64,000 nucleotides of DNA from Pedobacter glucosidilyticus. Its GTDB lineage: Bacteria > Bacteroidota > Bacteroidia > Sphingobacteriales > Sphingobacteriaceae. The DNA is taken from assembly GCF_002483235.1 (NCBI RefSeq), contig NZ_DLHN01000028.1, positions 247 to 64,246 on the forward strand, read 5' to 3'. The notes below the pieces were generated by a model. The model saw only the letters and a program-made list of their open reading frames with translations. It was not told the origin of the DNA and did not search any database. A program made the translations under genes and the position numbers. Below, in pieces: positions 44,685 through 53,783 of this stretch; position 1 is the stretch's first letter, and each line of letters begins with the position of its first letter.

Positions 44685-47600
44685 ATGAAAGACGTACAAA
44701 AAGAATTTAAACCCGCCAGTTGGGCAATAGATAACAAAACTGCTATCTATGTCCTTACGGTGATATTGTTAATAGCAGGTTACTTTGCTTATGTAAGCTT
44801 GCCTAAAGAAAACTTTCCGGAGATTTCTATACCTAAAATATTTGTAACCACTTTATATCCGGGTACTTCTCCAGAAAATATGGAGAATTTAGTAACCAAA
44901 CAGCTAGAGAAGCAAATAAAATCTCAGCAAGGGCTAAAAAAAGTTACCTCAAATTCTTATCAGGATTTTTCTTTCATCACGGCAGAATTTAATGCTGATG
45001 TTGACATTAAAGATGCTAAACAAAGGATTAAAGATGCCGTAGATAAAGCCAAGCAAGATTTACCTACAGATTTACCAGATGATCCAGAGGTTTTAGATAT
45101 TAATTTATCTGATTTGCCTATCATGTATCTCAACTTATCCGGAGATTATGATTTGAAAACATTAAAGCAATATGCTGATGACTTAAAAGATAGGATAGAG
45201 GCTTTACCAGAAATTTCAGGTGTTGATATTGTTGGTGCTTTAGACCCAGAAGTTCAAATCAATGTAGATATGAACAAAATGGCTGCCGCACAAATATCTT
45301 TTTCTGATATAGAAAGAGCTGTAGATTACGAAAACGTTTCAGCATCTGGTGGTACTGTTCCTATGGATGGTGTTAGACGTACCTTAAACATTAAAAAAGA
45401 ATTTGGTTCTGCCGAGGAGATTGCCAATATCGTGGTTAAAAACCCGGTTGGCTCTTCTATTTATTTAAGAGACATTGCGCAAGTTGTAGATGGTTTTAAA
45501 GAGCAAGAATCTTTTGCTCGTTTATATGGTAAAAATGTAATCACACTAAACGTTAAAAAGCGTTCTGGCGAGAACTTAATTGAAGCATCAGATAAAATAG
45601 AGGCTGTTATTGCCGAGATGAAGGCAAAGCAATTTCCTAAAGGCTTAGAAATTGTTACTACCGGAGATCAATCAGACCAAACCCGTGTTACTTTACACGA
45701 TTTAATTAATACCATCATCATTGGTTTTATTTTGGTTACTCTGATATTAATGTTCTTTATGGGGGTTACCAATGCGTTCTTCGTAGCTTTATCGGTACCA
45801 TTATCTATGTGTGTAGCTTTCTTATTGATGCCTACCATAGGTTTTACCATGAACATGATTGTATTGTTCTCTTTCCTACTTGCCTTAGGTATAGTGGTGG
45901 ATGATGCTGTGGTGGTTATCGAAAATACCCATCGAATTTTTGATAACGGAAAAGTTCCTATTAAACAAGCTGCAAAAATGGCTGCCGGCGAGGTATTCTT
46001 ACCCGTATTCTCTGGTACCATGACAACCCTAGCACCATTTATTCCTTTAGCATTTTGGCCAGGTATTATAGGCGAGTTTATGTTCTTTTTACCTATAACA
46101 CTCATCATCACTCTATTAGCTTCTTTGCTGGTAGCTTATATCATTAACCCAGTTTTTGCGGTTGATTTTATGACAGCTCATGAACATGATGATACCCATA
46201 AGCCAACTTTTGATAAACAAGTTCAAAAGGTGCTTAAATACTTTGCTGGTGCTGCTGTTTTAGCTTATATCATAGATTTTGGCTTTGGTAATATGGTAGT
46301 TGTATTAGCATTGTTTTACTTATTACAGCATTTTTATCTTAACAGGGTTATCTATAAATTCCAAAATCAAGTATGGCCAAGGTATCAAGATAAATATGCT
46401 AATTTCTTAAAATGGGCATTACACAGGCCTTATACTATTTTAGGAAGTACTTTAGGTTTATTGGTTTTTTCTATCATTTTCACCATGATTATGAAGCCTA
46501 AATTTGTGTTCTTCCCAGAGGCTGATCCTAACTTTACTTATGTATACATCAGTTTGCCAGTAGGTACAGACCAAGCTTATACCAACGAAGTAACCAAAAA
46601 AGTTGAAGCTAAAGTTACAGCTGTAGTAGATAGTATGGGAAAACAAAATGTTTCTTCTATCATCTCTAACGTAACTAAAGGTGTAACAGATCCTCAAGAT
46701 GAAGATCAAGGCGATTATCCAAACCGTGGTAAGGTTACTGTAGCCTTTGTAGAGTTTGGTAAGCGTAGCGGCAAACCAACTACAGAATATATGACAGCCA
46801 TAAGAGAAGCTGTAAAAGGTGTTCCTGGAGCAGAAATTTCTGTAACCCAAGAACAATCTGGTCCGCCAACAGCTAAACCTATCAGTATAGAAATTACGGG
46901 TGATGATTTAGACTCTTTGGTAGTAACATCAGAAAGATTAAAAAACTATTTAGTAGCCAAAAATATACCTGGGATTGAGGAGTTAAAATCAGACTTCCAA
47001 AACAATAAACCAGAAATTATTTTTGATATTGATAGAGAAAGAGCCAACCGTGAAGGTATTTCTACCGGACAAATTGCTTTGGATTTAAGAACCGCTCTTT
47101 ACGGTAAAGAAGTTTCTAAATTCCGTGATTTGGATGAGGATTATGAAATTAACGTAAGAGCTCAGGAAGACCAACGTAATAGCTTAGAAGCTTTAAGAAA
47201 CTTAAAAATCACTTATCGTGATATGGGTATGGGCGGTATGATTCGTCAAGTGCCAGTTTCTTCTTTTGCTGATATTGATTATGTAAACACTTACGGAGGT
47301 ATCAAGCGTAAGCAACAAAAAAGAATCATTATTTTATCATCAAACGTATTGTCTGATTATAATGAGAACGAAGTTGTAGCTAATATCCAAAGAGAAATTA
47401 ATCAATTTAATGCTCCTGATGGTGTATTGGTGAAAATGGCTGGTGCGCAAGAAGAGCAGGCAGAAACCGCAGCTTTCTTAGGTTTAGCTCTGGGTGTAGC
47501 TTTCTTCCTGATTCTAATTATCCTCGTGATTCAGTTTAACTCTATAGGTAAGCCAATCATCATTTTAAGTGAAATTCTGTTTAGTATCATTGGGGTATTG

Positions 47601-48056
47601 TTAGGTATTAGCTTATTTAAAATGGAAATGTCTATCGTGATGATGGGGGTAGGTATTGTGGCACTAGCAGGTATTGTGGTGCGTAACGGTATCTTATTGG
47701 TAGAATTTGCCGATTTAATGATAGAACAAGGAATGCAACCTTTCGAGGCTGTTTTAGAAGCGGGTAGAACTAGGATGACGCCTGTACTACTTACAGCAAC
47801 TGCAACCATGTTAGGTTTGGTTCCTCTGGCAGTAGGCTTAAACTTAGATTTTGCTAAACTATTCTCAGAAGGTAATCCACATATTTACTTTGGTGGAGAT
47901 AACGTAGCTTTCTGGGGCCCTCTATCATGGACCATGATATTTGGTTTAAGTTTCGCTACCTTCTTAACCTTAATTCTTGTACCTTCTATGTATTTGATTA
48001 GGATAAGAATAAAAGAAAGATTGTTTAAAAAGAAAACTCAAGAAGTTGAGGCATAA
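44685..48056 (+). CDS. RND efflux pump permease
   Basis: The 1123-residue protein has the RND plan: one N-terminal helix, a large periplasmic part, six helices, then the same again. The proton-relay motif LGIVVDDAVVVIENTHR is in the first helix bundle (two Asp present) and the second half has GIVVRNGILLVEFADL. PLSMCVAFLLMPTIGFTMNMIV is typical of AcrB/MexB-like relatives. Between helices there is an extra membrane stretch (about 520-560) that makes it longer than AcrB (1049). The absence of CusA/CzcA-like methionine and acidic triplets argues for organic compounds and not metals. Substrate unknown. Confidence 0.93.
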   Translation: MKDVQKEFKPASWAIDNKTAIYVLTVILLIAGYFAYVSLPKENFPEISIPKIFVTTLYPGTSPENMENLVTKQLEKQIKSQQGLKKVTSNSYQDFSFITAEFNADVDIKDAKQRIKDAVDKAKQDLPTDLPDDPEVLDINLSDLPIMYLNLSGDYDLKTLKQYADDLKDRIEALPEISGVDIVGALDPEVQINVDMNKMAAAQISFSDIERAVDYENVSASGGTVPMDGVRRTLNIKKEFGSAEEIANIVVKNPVGSSIYLRDIAQVVDGFKEQESFARLYGKNVITLNVKKRSGENLIEASDKIEAVIAEMKAKQFPKGLEIVTTGDQSDQTRVTLHDLINTIIIGFILVTLILMFFMGVTNAFFVALSVPLSMCVAFLLMPTIGFTMNMIVLFSFLLALGIVVDDAVVVIENTHRIFDNGKVPIKQAAKMAAGEVFLPVFSGTMTTLAPFIPLAFWPGIIGEFMFFLPITLIITLLASLLVAYIINPVFAVDFMTAHEHDDTHKPTFDKQVQKVLKYFAGAAVLAYIIDFGFGNMVVVLALFYLLQHFYLNRVIYKFQNQVWPRYQDKYANFLKWALHRPYTILGSTLGLLVFSIIFTMIMKPKFVFFPEADPNFTYVYISLPVGTDQAYTNEVTKKVEAKVTAVVDSMGKQNVSSIISNVTKGVTDPQDEDQGDYPNRGKVTVAFVEFGKRSGKPTTEYMTAIREAVKGVPGAEISVTQEQSGPPTAKPISIEITGDDLDSLVVTSERLKNYLVAKNIPGIEELKSDFQNNKPEIIFDIDRERANREGISTGQIALDLRTALYGKEVSKFRDLDEDYEINVRAQEDQRNSLEALRNLKITYRDMGMGGMIRQVPVSSFADIDYVNTYGGIKRKQQKRIIILSSNVLSDYNENEVVANIQREINQFNAPDGVLVKMAGAQEEQAETAAFLGLALGVAFFLILIILVIQFNSIGKPIIILSEILFSIIGVLLGISLFKMEMSIVMMGVGIVALAGIVVRNGILLVEFADLMIEQGMQPFEAVLEAGRTRMTPVLLTATATMLGLVPLAVGLNLDFAKLFSEGNPHIYFGGDNVAFWGPLSWTMIFGLSFATFLTLILVPSMYLIRIRIKERLFKKKTQEVEA

Positions 48057-48083
48057 AAAAAGGGAGCGAAAGCTCCCTTTTTT
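48056..48083. terminator. Bidirectional terminator after the efflux operon
   Basis: AGGGAGC-GAAA-GCTCCCT (48061-48078) has a GNRA-type tetraloop, an A run before and five T after. It directly follows the RND stop codon and can serve the convergent DUF3347 gene as well. Confidence 0.93.
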
Positions 48084-48113
48084 GTTTTTAATCATCAGAT
48101 AAATCTGTAATAG

Positions 48114-48638
48114 CTATTTTATTTCTTCTTCTACCGTACCGCAAGATAACATGGCCTCTCCGTAATAAGGGTTTTTAATTTCCTTCTCACTTGCCAGCCA
48201 AAAACCTCCTTTACCATCATTAGCCATAGGGCAATATTGCTTATATATGGTTCCACTGCTTACTTGAGTACGTATTTCTTTTAGAATATTCTCTGTAAAA
48301 TCATTAAAAGCTAGTCTTTTATCAGCAATACTAGCAGCAGCATTAATTTTTCCTGCTTGTACCACTAAAGAATCATTAGTACTTTTTAAAATACCTTCTA
48401 AAGTAGCACTTGCTTGTTTTGCATCTTCCTCATTATTGGCAACTAAAGCATTTTTTAAGTTGATATAACCTTGGTAAATACTATCTGCTTTGCTGTCTTT
48501 AAATGTCGTCACTGGTACGCTGGCTTCTGCCGCTACTGCTGTAGAGTCTTTTGTTTCTGTACCAGATTGCTGATTGTTGCAGCCATAGCTAGCTATTAAA
48601 GCAGCACATAATACAGTTTGGATATAAATTTTCCTCAT
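48114..48638 (-). CDS. DUF3347 lipoprotein
   Basis: The 174-residue protein has a lipobox (ASYGC, Cys about 20) and a DUF3347 domain from about 45: helical, then the block YKQYCPMANDGKGGFWLASEKEIKNPYYGEAMLSCGTV, with a Cys and Met that could bind copper or another soft metal. This domain is often fused to or placed beside heavy-metal efflux adaptors in Bacteroidota, so a metal role is known for the family but not shown here. It is convergent with an RND operon that does not look metal-specific. Confidence 0.85.
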   Translation of the reverse strand: MRKIYIQTVLCAALIASYGCNNQQSGTETKDSTAVAAEASVPVTTFKDSKADSIYQGYINLKNALVANNEEDAKQASATLEGILKSTNDSLVVQAGKINAAASIADKRLAFNDFTENILKEIRTQVSSGTIYKQYCPMANDGKGGFWLASEKEIKNPYYGEAMLSCGTVEEEIK

Positions 48639-48683
48639 GGTGTATGATTATAAATTAATTTGCTAATTGTAGATAAACAAACG

Positions 48684-49025
48684 TTATTTCGTCATCTGAT
48701 TAAGGATGACTTTTAACCCTTGTTTGAGCAGAGGGAACAAAGAAAAACCATTGTTGTTTTCTTTTTCTTCTTCATCAGCATCAAAGTTAATAAAGTCTTT
48801 AAAGGATTTTGATGAAGGCGTTTCTTTCTTGATTTCTTTAGCAGGTGTAGTTGTTGTGGTTTTCTTTACAACTGAAGAGTCTTTTTTGACAAGTATTAAA
48901 GAAGTGTTTTGGGTATTATGATTTTTTTGTTGATTGGTAAAAGGATGTATACCAGCCAGTACCGATGATACCAGAAGTACAATAACTGTTAATGAGATGA
49001 ATATCCTTTTAGTAGAAAAAATCAT
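48684..49025 (-). CDS. Small membrane-anchored protein of unknown function
   Basis: With the ATG at 49025 the product has 113 residues; a GTG at 49058 would add 11 hydrophobic residues that are less likely. It has one N-terminal membrane helix (about 8-26, ISLTVIVLLVSSVLAGI), a Thr/Lys-rich low-complexity linker (VVKKTTTTTPAKEIKKE) and a short acidic segment (NFDADEEEKENN) before a hydrophobic end. No family recognised. It is divergent from dinB, and its promoter region may contain the 9-base arms AATTATTTT/AAAATAATT at 49108-49129. Confidence 0.6.
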   Translation of the reverse strand: MIFSTKRIFISLTVIVLLVSSVLAGIHPFTNQQKNHNTQNTSLILVKKDSSVVKKTTTTTPAKEIKKETPSSKSFKDFINFDADEEEKENNNGFSLFPLLKQGLKVILNQMTK

Positions 49026-49152
49026 ATTCTCAAAAATAAAAATAATTATACAAACCACAATAGTTTATGATGTAAATTTTTACTAGCTATTCTAAATTTT
49101 TTTTGGCAATTATTTTCTTTAAAATAATTTGTAAAAGTACTTGTATTTTTAG

Positions 49153-49194
49153 CTAAATAATTTAGTAATTTTGTATAAAAACTAATTTATTTAG
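49153..49194 (+). promoter_or_regulatory. Tandem CTAA-N5-TTAG operators and promoter of dinB
   Basis: Two copies of the same palindrome are present: CTAA-ATAAT-TTAG at 49153-49165 and CTAA-TTTAT-TTAG at 49182-49194, 29 bases apart. Between them lies TAATTTTG (49166-49173), a match to the -7 box TAnnTTTG, and TTG at 49141-49143 stands 22 bases upstream of it. The second copy extends to AAAACTAA/TTAGTTTT. A dimeric repressor bound to both would close the promoter. The leading candidate is a LexA/S24-type repressor encoded elsewhere. Confidence 0.7.
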
Positions 49195-49220
49195 TTTTAA
49201 AAATAAAGAATTTAGATAAG

Positions 49221-50402
49221 ATGGAAAGGCAAATCATACATATAGACTTAGATTCTTTTTTTGTTTCGGTAGAATGTCGTAGCAATCCACGTTTGTTAAA
49301 CAGACCGGTGGCTATAGGCGGTTCCGGAGACCGTGGCGTAGTAGCTTCTTGTAGCTACGAGGCTAGAAAATACGGTGTACACTCGGCCATGCCCGGTAAA
49401 CTAGCCAAACAGCTTTGCCCTGATTTGATTTTTATCCGCGGAGATTATGAAAGTTATAGCAAAGCATCTTTAGAAGTTACTCAAATTATAGATGAACAAG
49501 TTCCGGTTTTTGAGAAAACCTCTATCGACGAGTTTTATATAGATATGACGGGTATGGATAAGTTTTTCGGGACTTTAAAACACGCAACAGAACTGAGGGA
49601 AAAGGTAATACATGAAACCGGTTTGCCTATATCTTTTGGTTTATCAAAAAATAAAACAGTTTCTAAAGTAGCTACTGGTTTAGCTAAACCTAATGGTTAT
49701 AAACATGTAGATTATGGTACCGAGCGCCCTTTTTTAGCTCCTCTTCCAGTCCAGAAAATTCCTATGATTGGCGATAAAACAGCAGAAAGCTTGCGTAGAA
49801 TGGGTGTGCAAAAAGTACAAACTTTACAAGAAATGCCTTGTCGCTTGCTAGAATCTGCCTTTGGAAAATCGGGTATTATGATATGGGAAAAAGCAAATGG
49901 TATAGATTTAAGTCCTGTGGTGCCTTATACAGAGCGTAAATCCTTATCTAGCGAAAATACTTTTGAGCAAGATACCATGGATGTAGAAATGCTAGAAGCT
50001 TTACTGGTTTCTATGACAGAAGATTTATGTTCTAAAATGCGGAAAGAACATTTTTTGTGTGGATGCGTAGCTGTTAAAATACGATATTCTGATTTTAATA
50101 CCCATACACAACAAATTAAGGTGCCTTATACTTCGGCAGATCACCTGCTTATTCCGCAAGTGAAAGAGCTTTTTAAGAAATTGTATAACCGCCGTATGCT
50201 CATCAGACTTATAGGTGTACGTTTTAGCAATTTAGTTCATGGACATCATCAAATTAATCTTTTTCAAGATAGCGAAGAGCAAATTCATCTTTATCAAGCT
50301 ATGGATAAACTCAATAAAAGATTTGGTAGCAAAACCGTATTCAGGGCCATAGGCATCGGTATAGAAAATAGGAGTTTTAATCCGTTTAATGGGATGACAT
50401 AA
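49221..50402 (+). CDS. dinB: DNA polymerase IV (Y-family)
   Basis: The 393-residue protein has all Y-family catalytic parts: IIHIDLDSFFVSVE (first catalytic Asp), ARKYGVHSAMP, and KTSIDEFYIDMTG (SIDE with the second acidic pair), then the HhH thumb (PIPMIGDKT-like: VQKIPMIGDKTAESLRRMGV) and the little-finger domain. It copies across damaged bases with low fidelity. The last residues lack a clear beta-clamp motif of the QxxLxL kind, though NLFQDSE at about 343 may serve. It forms a mutagenesis cassette with dnaE2 297 bases downstream. Confidence 0.95.
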   Translation: MERQIIHIDLDSFFVSVECRSNPRLLNRPVAIGGSGDRGVVASCSYEARKYGVHSAMPGKLAKQLCPDLIFIRGDYESYSKASLEVTQIIDEQVPVFEKTSIDEFYIDMTGMDKFFGTLKHATELREKVIHETGLPISFGLSKNKTVSKVATGLAKPNGYKHVDYGTERPFLAPLPVQKIPMIGDKTAESLRRMGVQKVQTLQEMPCRLLESAFGKSGIMIWEKANGIDLSPVVPYTERKSLSSENTFEQDTMDVEMLEALLVSMTEDLCSKMRKEHFLCGCVAVKIRYSDFNTHTQQIKVPYTSADHLLIPQVKELFKKLYNRRMLIRLIGVRFSNLVHGHHQINLFQDSEEQIHLYQAMDKLNKRFGSKTVFRAIGIGIENRSFNPFNGMT

Positions 50403-50405
50403 AAA

Positions 50406-50437
50406 GTCCGAAGACCGAAGACCGCCGTCCGAAGTCT
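50406..50437. repeat. GACCGAAG-type short repeat
   Basis: GTCCGAAGACCGAAGACCGCC and then GTCCGAAGTC repeat the unit (A/G)(T/A)CCGAAG three times after the dinB stop. Simple repeats of this composition occur between genes in related genomes as far as I recall; function unknown. The bases from here to about 50460 show nothing else. Confidence 0.55.
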
Positions 50438-50590
50438 AGGGTAGAAATAGTATAAAATGAGTTTGCTACTTCGTTCCTTATCACGATGAACTAACCATCC
50501 TAATGAACTAATGACTAATGATACTAACTCGCCACAGCTATCGGTACTAACCATCTAATGACCAATCACCCAACAAACTAGTGACTAATG

Positions 50591-50701
50591 ATACTAACCA
50601 CCTAACAAACTAATAACCTAACCATCTAATAACTAATCACCCAATAAACTAACCACCTAACAAACTAATAACCTAACCATCTAATAACTAACCACCTAAA
50701 T
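50591..50701 (+). repeat. G-free CTAAC-rich tandem repeat leader of dnaE2
   Basis: Not one G occurs in the 111 bases from 50591 to 50701. Inside, a 44-base unit at 50593-50636 recurs exactly at 50648-50691 (period 55), and part of a third copy follows at 50687-50699. The degenerate repeat (CTAAC, CTAAT) extends back to about 50490. It ends at the dnaE2 ATG, so it would form an unstructured mRNA leader with no Shine-Dalgarno signal. The tract could expand or contract by slippage. Confidence 0.85.
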
Positions 50702-53672
50702 GTACCTCCATTGTCAAACCTACTTTAGTTTTCTATACGGTACTATCAAACCACAGGATTTGGTACAACAAGCTAGGGCTATAAGCTTAGAGCGTTTGGT
50801 TGTAGCGGATATCAATAACACATCAGCTATTATAGAATGTGTTAGAGAGGCTAAAGGTAGTTTAGATATCATCCCCGGTATCGATTTTAGAAATAATGTA
50901 CAGCAGCAATTCATCGGTATAGCCAAAAATGAAAAAGGTTTTGAAGAACTTAATCGTTTACTATCATCCTATCTAAAAGAAAAAAGTACTATTCCTGAGA
51001 GATGTCCTTACTTGAAGAATAGCTTTGTAGTTTATCCTTTTCATCCTGATAAGGTATTTACCGAGCTTCAAAACCACGAATTTATAGGGGTAAAACCTAA
51101 CGATTTACATTATATAAATTTGCCACGATACCATAAAAACCGCCATAAAATGGTGTTGCTACACACGGTTTGTTTTAACGAAACTAAAGATTTGCAGCTA
51201 TATAAATTATTACGTTGTATAGATGAGAACACCATTCTTTCTAAAATGCCAGAGCTAAGCACTAGCGGAAAAGAAGTTTTTTTAGATGAAATGGCTTTCG
51301 CCGATGCTTATCAAGATTACCCACAAATTTTAGCTCAAACAGCCCAATTGTTATATGCTTGTAAACCTGTAGATTTTAAACTGGGTCAACACAAAAATAA
51401 AGCCGTTTTAAGCTCGCATCTGCAATTTGAAGAAGCGCTAAATCTGGATTTTGAAAAGCTAAAAAAACTCACCTATGAAGGTGCAAAAGTTAGGTATAAA
51501 GACTTAACAGCCAAGATAGAAACTCGCATAAAAAAAGAGCTAAATCTCATCAAGCAGCAACGTTATGTATCTTATTTCTTAATTAACCATGAAATCATTT
51601 CTTTTGCCATTAGTCGTGGTTTTTACTATATAGGAAGGGGTAGTGGAGTTAACAGTATCGTAGCTTACTGTTTAAAAATAACTGATGTGGACCCCATTGA
51701 GCTTGATTTGTATTTCGAGCGTTTTATGAATGTGTATCGTAAAAATCCACCAGATTTTGATATTGATTTTTCTTGGCAGGATAGGGATGAAATTATCCAG
51801 TTTATATTTGATCAATACGGTACAGAACATACTTGTTTACAGGCAACTTACACTACTTTTCAGGTTAAATCTGCTATAAGAGAGCTTGGTAAAGTTTATG
51901 GTTTACCTCTTGCAGAAATAGAAGAAATATTAACTCGGTTAGAGCAACCAAATACCCTAGAGCCATTACACAAAGAAATTGTACATTTTGCTAAAGCACT
52001 TCATGAGTTTCCGCGTAATCTGAGTATACATGCTGGTGGAATTTTAATTTCTGAAAAGCCTATTTACTGTTATACAGCCACTTCGCATCCGCCCAAAGGT
52101 TTTCCTATAAGCCAGTTTGATATGTATAATGCCGAAGATTTAGGACTTTATAAGTTTGATATTTTAAGTCAGCGTGGTTTAGGACACATCAAAGACACCA
52201 TCAGTATTGTGCAAGAAAATAGAGGAGTAGTTATTGATATCCATGATGTTCCTCGCTTCATGAAAGATAAAAAGATTATAGAACATCTGGAACGTGGTAA
52301 TCTGATGGGATGTTTTTATGTAGAATCTCCAGCCATGCGGATGTTGCTGGCAAAGCTAGCTTGTAACGATTATCTCACGTTAGTAGCAGCAAGTTCTATC
52401 ATTAGGCCAGGTGTGGCACAATCTGGTATGATGCGAGAATATGTTTTACGCCATCAAATGCCTGATAAGGGTGAATCTATCGCCCATCCAACGATGTGGG
52501 ATTTGATGAAAGAGACTTATGGTATCATGGTTTATCAAGAAGATGTTATTAAAGTAGCACATGAATTTGCTCAACTAGATTTAGCAGAAGCGGATGTTTT
52601 ACGAAGAGGTATGTCTGGTAAATACCGTTCTAGAAACGAGTTTTTGATGGTTAGAGATAAATACTTTAAAAATTGCCAACAACTAGGTTACGAGCCAGCT
52701 TTAGCAGCAGAAATATGGCGACAGATAGAGTCTTTTGCTGGTTATTCTTTTGCCAAAGGGCATTCGGCTTCTTTTGCGGTAGAAAGCTACCAAAGTATGT
52801 TTTTAAAGGCACATTTTCCTTTGGAGTTTATGGTAGGGGTTATCAATAATGCGGGTGGTTTTTACCAAACCGAGTTTTATGTACACGAAGCCCGTAAAGC
52901 TGGTGCCAAGGTAGAATTACCTTGTGTTAACCAAAGCCATTACCTTACTCATATCTCAAATACAACTATTTATTTAGGATTTAGACATATTGCAAACCTA
53001 GAAGACAGGGTGATAGAGAACATATTATACCAAAGACAGCAGGAACCCTACATCAGCTTGGCAAATTTTGTTGAACGTACAGCTATTAGTTTGGAACAAA
53101 CCATCATACTTATCAGAATTGGAGCTTTTAGGTTTACCCAAAAAAGCAAGCAAGCCTTACTTTGGGAGGTACATTTTTTATTAAACAAACCCTTACAAGC
53201 TCCTATACAAGACACCTTATTTAAGCAACCTATAAATAGCGATTTTAACATGCCTCCATTACATTATGATGAACGTAATGATATGCTTGATGAGCTGGAA
53301 ATTCTAGGTTTTACCATTCATCCACCTTTTAAATTGATTGATGAGCCCGATATTAAAAGTATAAAAGCAAAGGATATTCCTGAATATTTAAACCAAGAAG
53401 TACAAATTATTGGACATTTAGTAACTACCAAATATGCCCGTACCAAACACGGGGTAGTGATGTATTTTGGAACTTTTTTAGATGAAGATGGCAATTGGAT
53501 AGATACTGTTTTATTTCCAGATGTGGCAGCCAAATATACTTTTAAAGGTAAAGGCTGTTATCTTCTTAAAGGAAAAGTAACTGCTGAGTTTAACTTTTAC
53601 ACTTTAGAAGTAAGTTACATGCGTAAACTCCATTGGTGGAATGCGAATGAAAGCAATAAAAAATTATATTGA
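50700..53672 (+). CDS. dnaE2: DNA polymerase III alpha-type subunit, DnaE2 (error-prone group)
   Basis: The 990-residue protein follows the C-family polymerase plan: PHP domain (1-270), palm with YIGRGSGVNSIVAYCLKI, NPPDFDIDFSW (catalytic Asp pair near residue 354), YQEDVIKVAHEFAQ, and an OB domain at about 905-970. It is much shorter than replicative DnaE (about 1160) and has no C-terminal tau-binding tail. The PHP metal site is partly lost: MYLHCQTYFSF has Gln where the second His is usual. This fits the translesion DnaE2 (ImuC-like) group that works with a Y-family polymerase. Confidence 0.88.
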   Translation: MYLHCQTYFSFLYGTIKPQDLVQQARAISLERLVVADINNTSAIIECVREAKGSLDIIPGIDFRNNVQQQFIGIAKNEKGFEELNRLLSSYLKEKSTIPERCPYLKNSFVVYPFHPDKVFTELQNHEFIGVKPNDLHYINLPRYHKNRHKMVLLHTVCFNETKDLQLYKLLRCIDENTILSKMPELSTSGKEVFLDEMAFADAYQDYPQILAQTAQLLYACKPVDFKLGQHKNKAVLSSHLQFEEALNLDFEKLKKLTYEGAKVRYKDLTAKIETRIKKELNLIKQQRYVSYFLINHEIISFAISRGFYYIGRGSGVNSIVAYCLKITDVDPIELDLYFERFMNVYRKNPPDFDIDFSWQDRDEIIQFIFDQYGTEHTCLQATYTTFQVKSAIRELGKVYGLPLAEIEEILTRLEQPNTLEPLHKEIVHFAKALHEFPRNLSIHAGGILISEKPIYCYTATSHPPKGFPISQFDMYNAEDLGLYKFDILSQRGLGHIKDTISIVQENRGVVIDIHDVPRFMKDKKIIEHLERGNLMGCFYVESPAMRMLLAKLACNDYLTLVAASSIIRPGVAQSGMMREYVLRHQMPDKGESIAHPTMWDLMKETYGIMVYQEDVIKVAHEFAQLDLAEADVLRRGMSGKYRSRNEFLMVRDKYFKNCQQLGYEPALAAEIWRQIESFAGYSFAKGHSASFAVESYQSMFLKAHFPLEFMVGVINNAGGFYQTEFYVHEARKAGAKVELPCVNQSHYLTHISNTTIYLGFRHIANLEDRVIENILYQRQQEPYISLANFVERTAISLEQTIILIRIGAFRFTQKSKQALLWEVHFLLNKPLQAPIQDTLFKQPINSDFNMPPLHYDERNDMLDELEILGFTIHPPFKLIDEPDIKSIKAKDIPEYLNQEVQIIGHLVTTKYARTKHGVVMYFGTFLDEDGNWIDTVLFPDVAAKYTFKGKGCYLLKGKVTAEFNFYTLEVSYMRKLHWWNANESNKKLY

Positions 53673-53783
53673 TGAAGAAATTTTAATACCTCATAATTTT
53701 AAGTAGGTTAATGCCATGTCAATAGCATTTTGTTGTATAAATCACCGTTAACTAATCAGATTTATTAATATATTTGATGCTTA

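Noticed and set aside
49108..49129. Third operator in the dinB region (AATTATTTT-CTTT-AAAATAATT)
   Set aside because: It does not carry the CTAA/TTAG half-sites and is pure A/T apart from one C, so it is not grouped with the two operators; it may belong to the divergent gene.
50294..50554. Minus-strand reading frame across the dinB end and the CCGAAG repeat
   Set aside because: Its protein is made from the low-complexity repeat and the reverse of dinB; no start signal or domain.
50591..50701. CRISPR-like array
   Set aside because: The repeat unit is long (44 bases), differs by A/C composition only, has no unique spacers of equal length and no cas genes are near.
53769..53776. Firm promoter for the BatA-type gene (TATATTTG)
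   Set aside because: It lies 7 bases before the ATG and lacks a -33 box at the right distance, so it is noted only in the gene entry.
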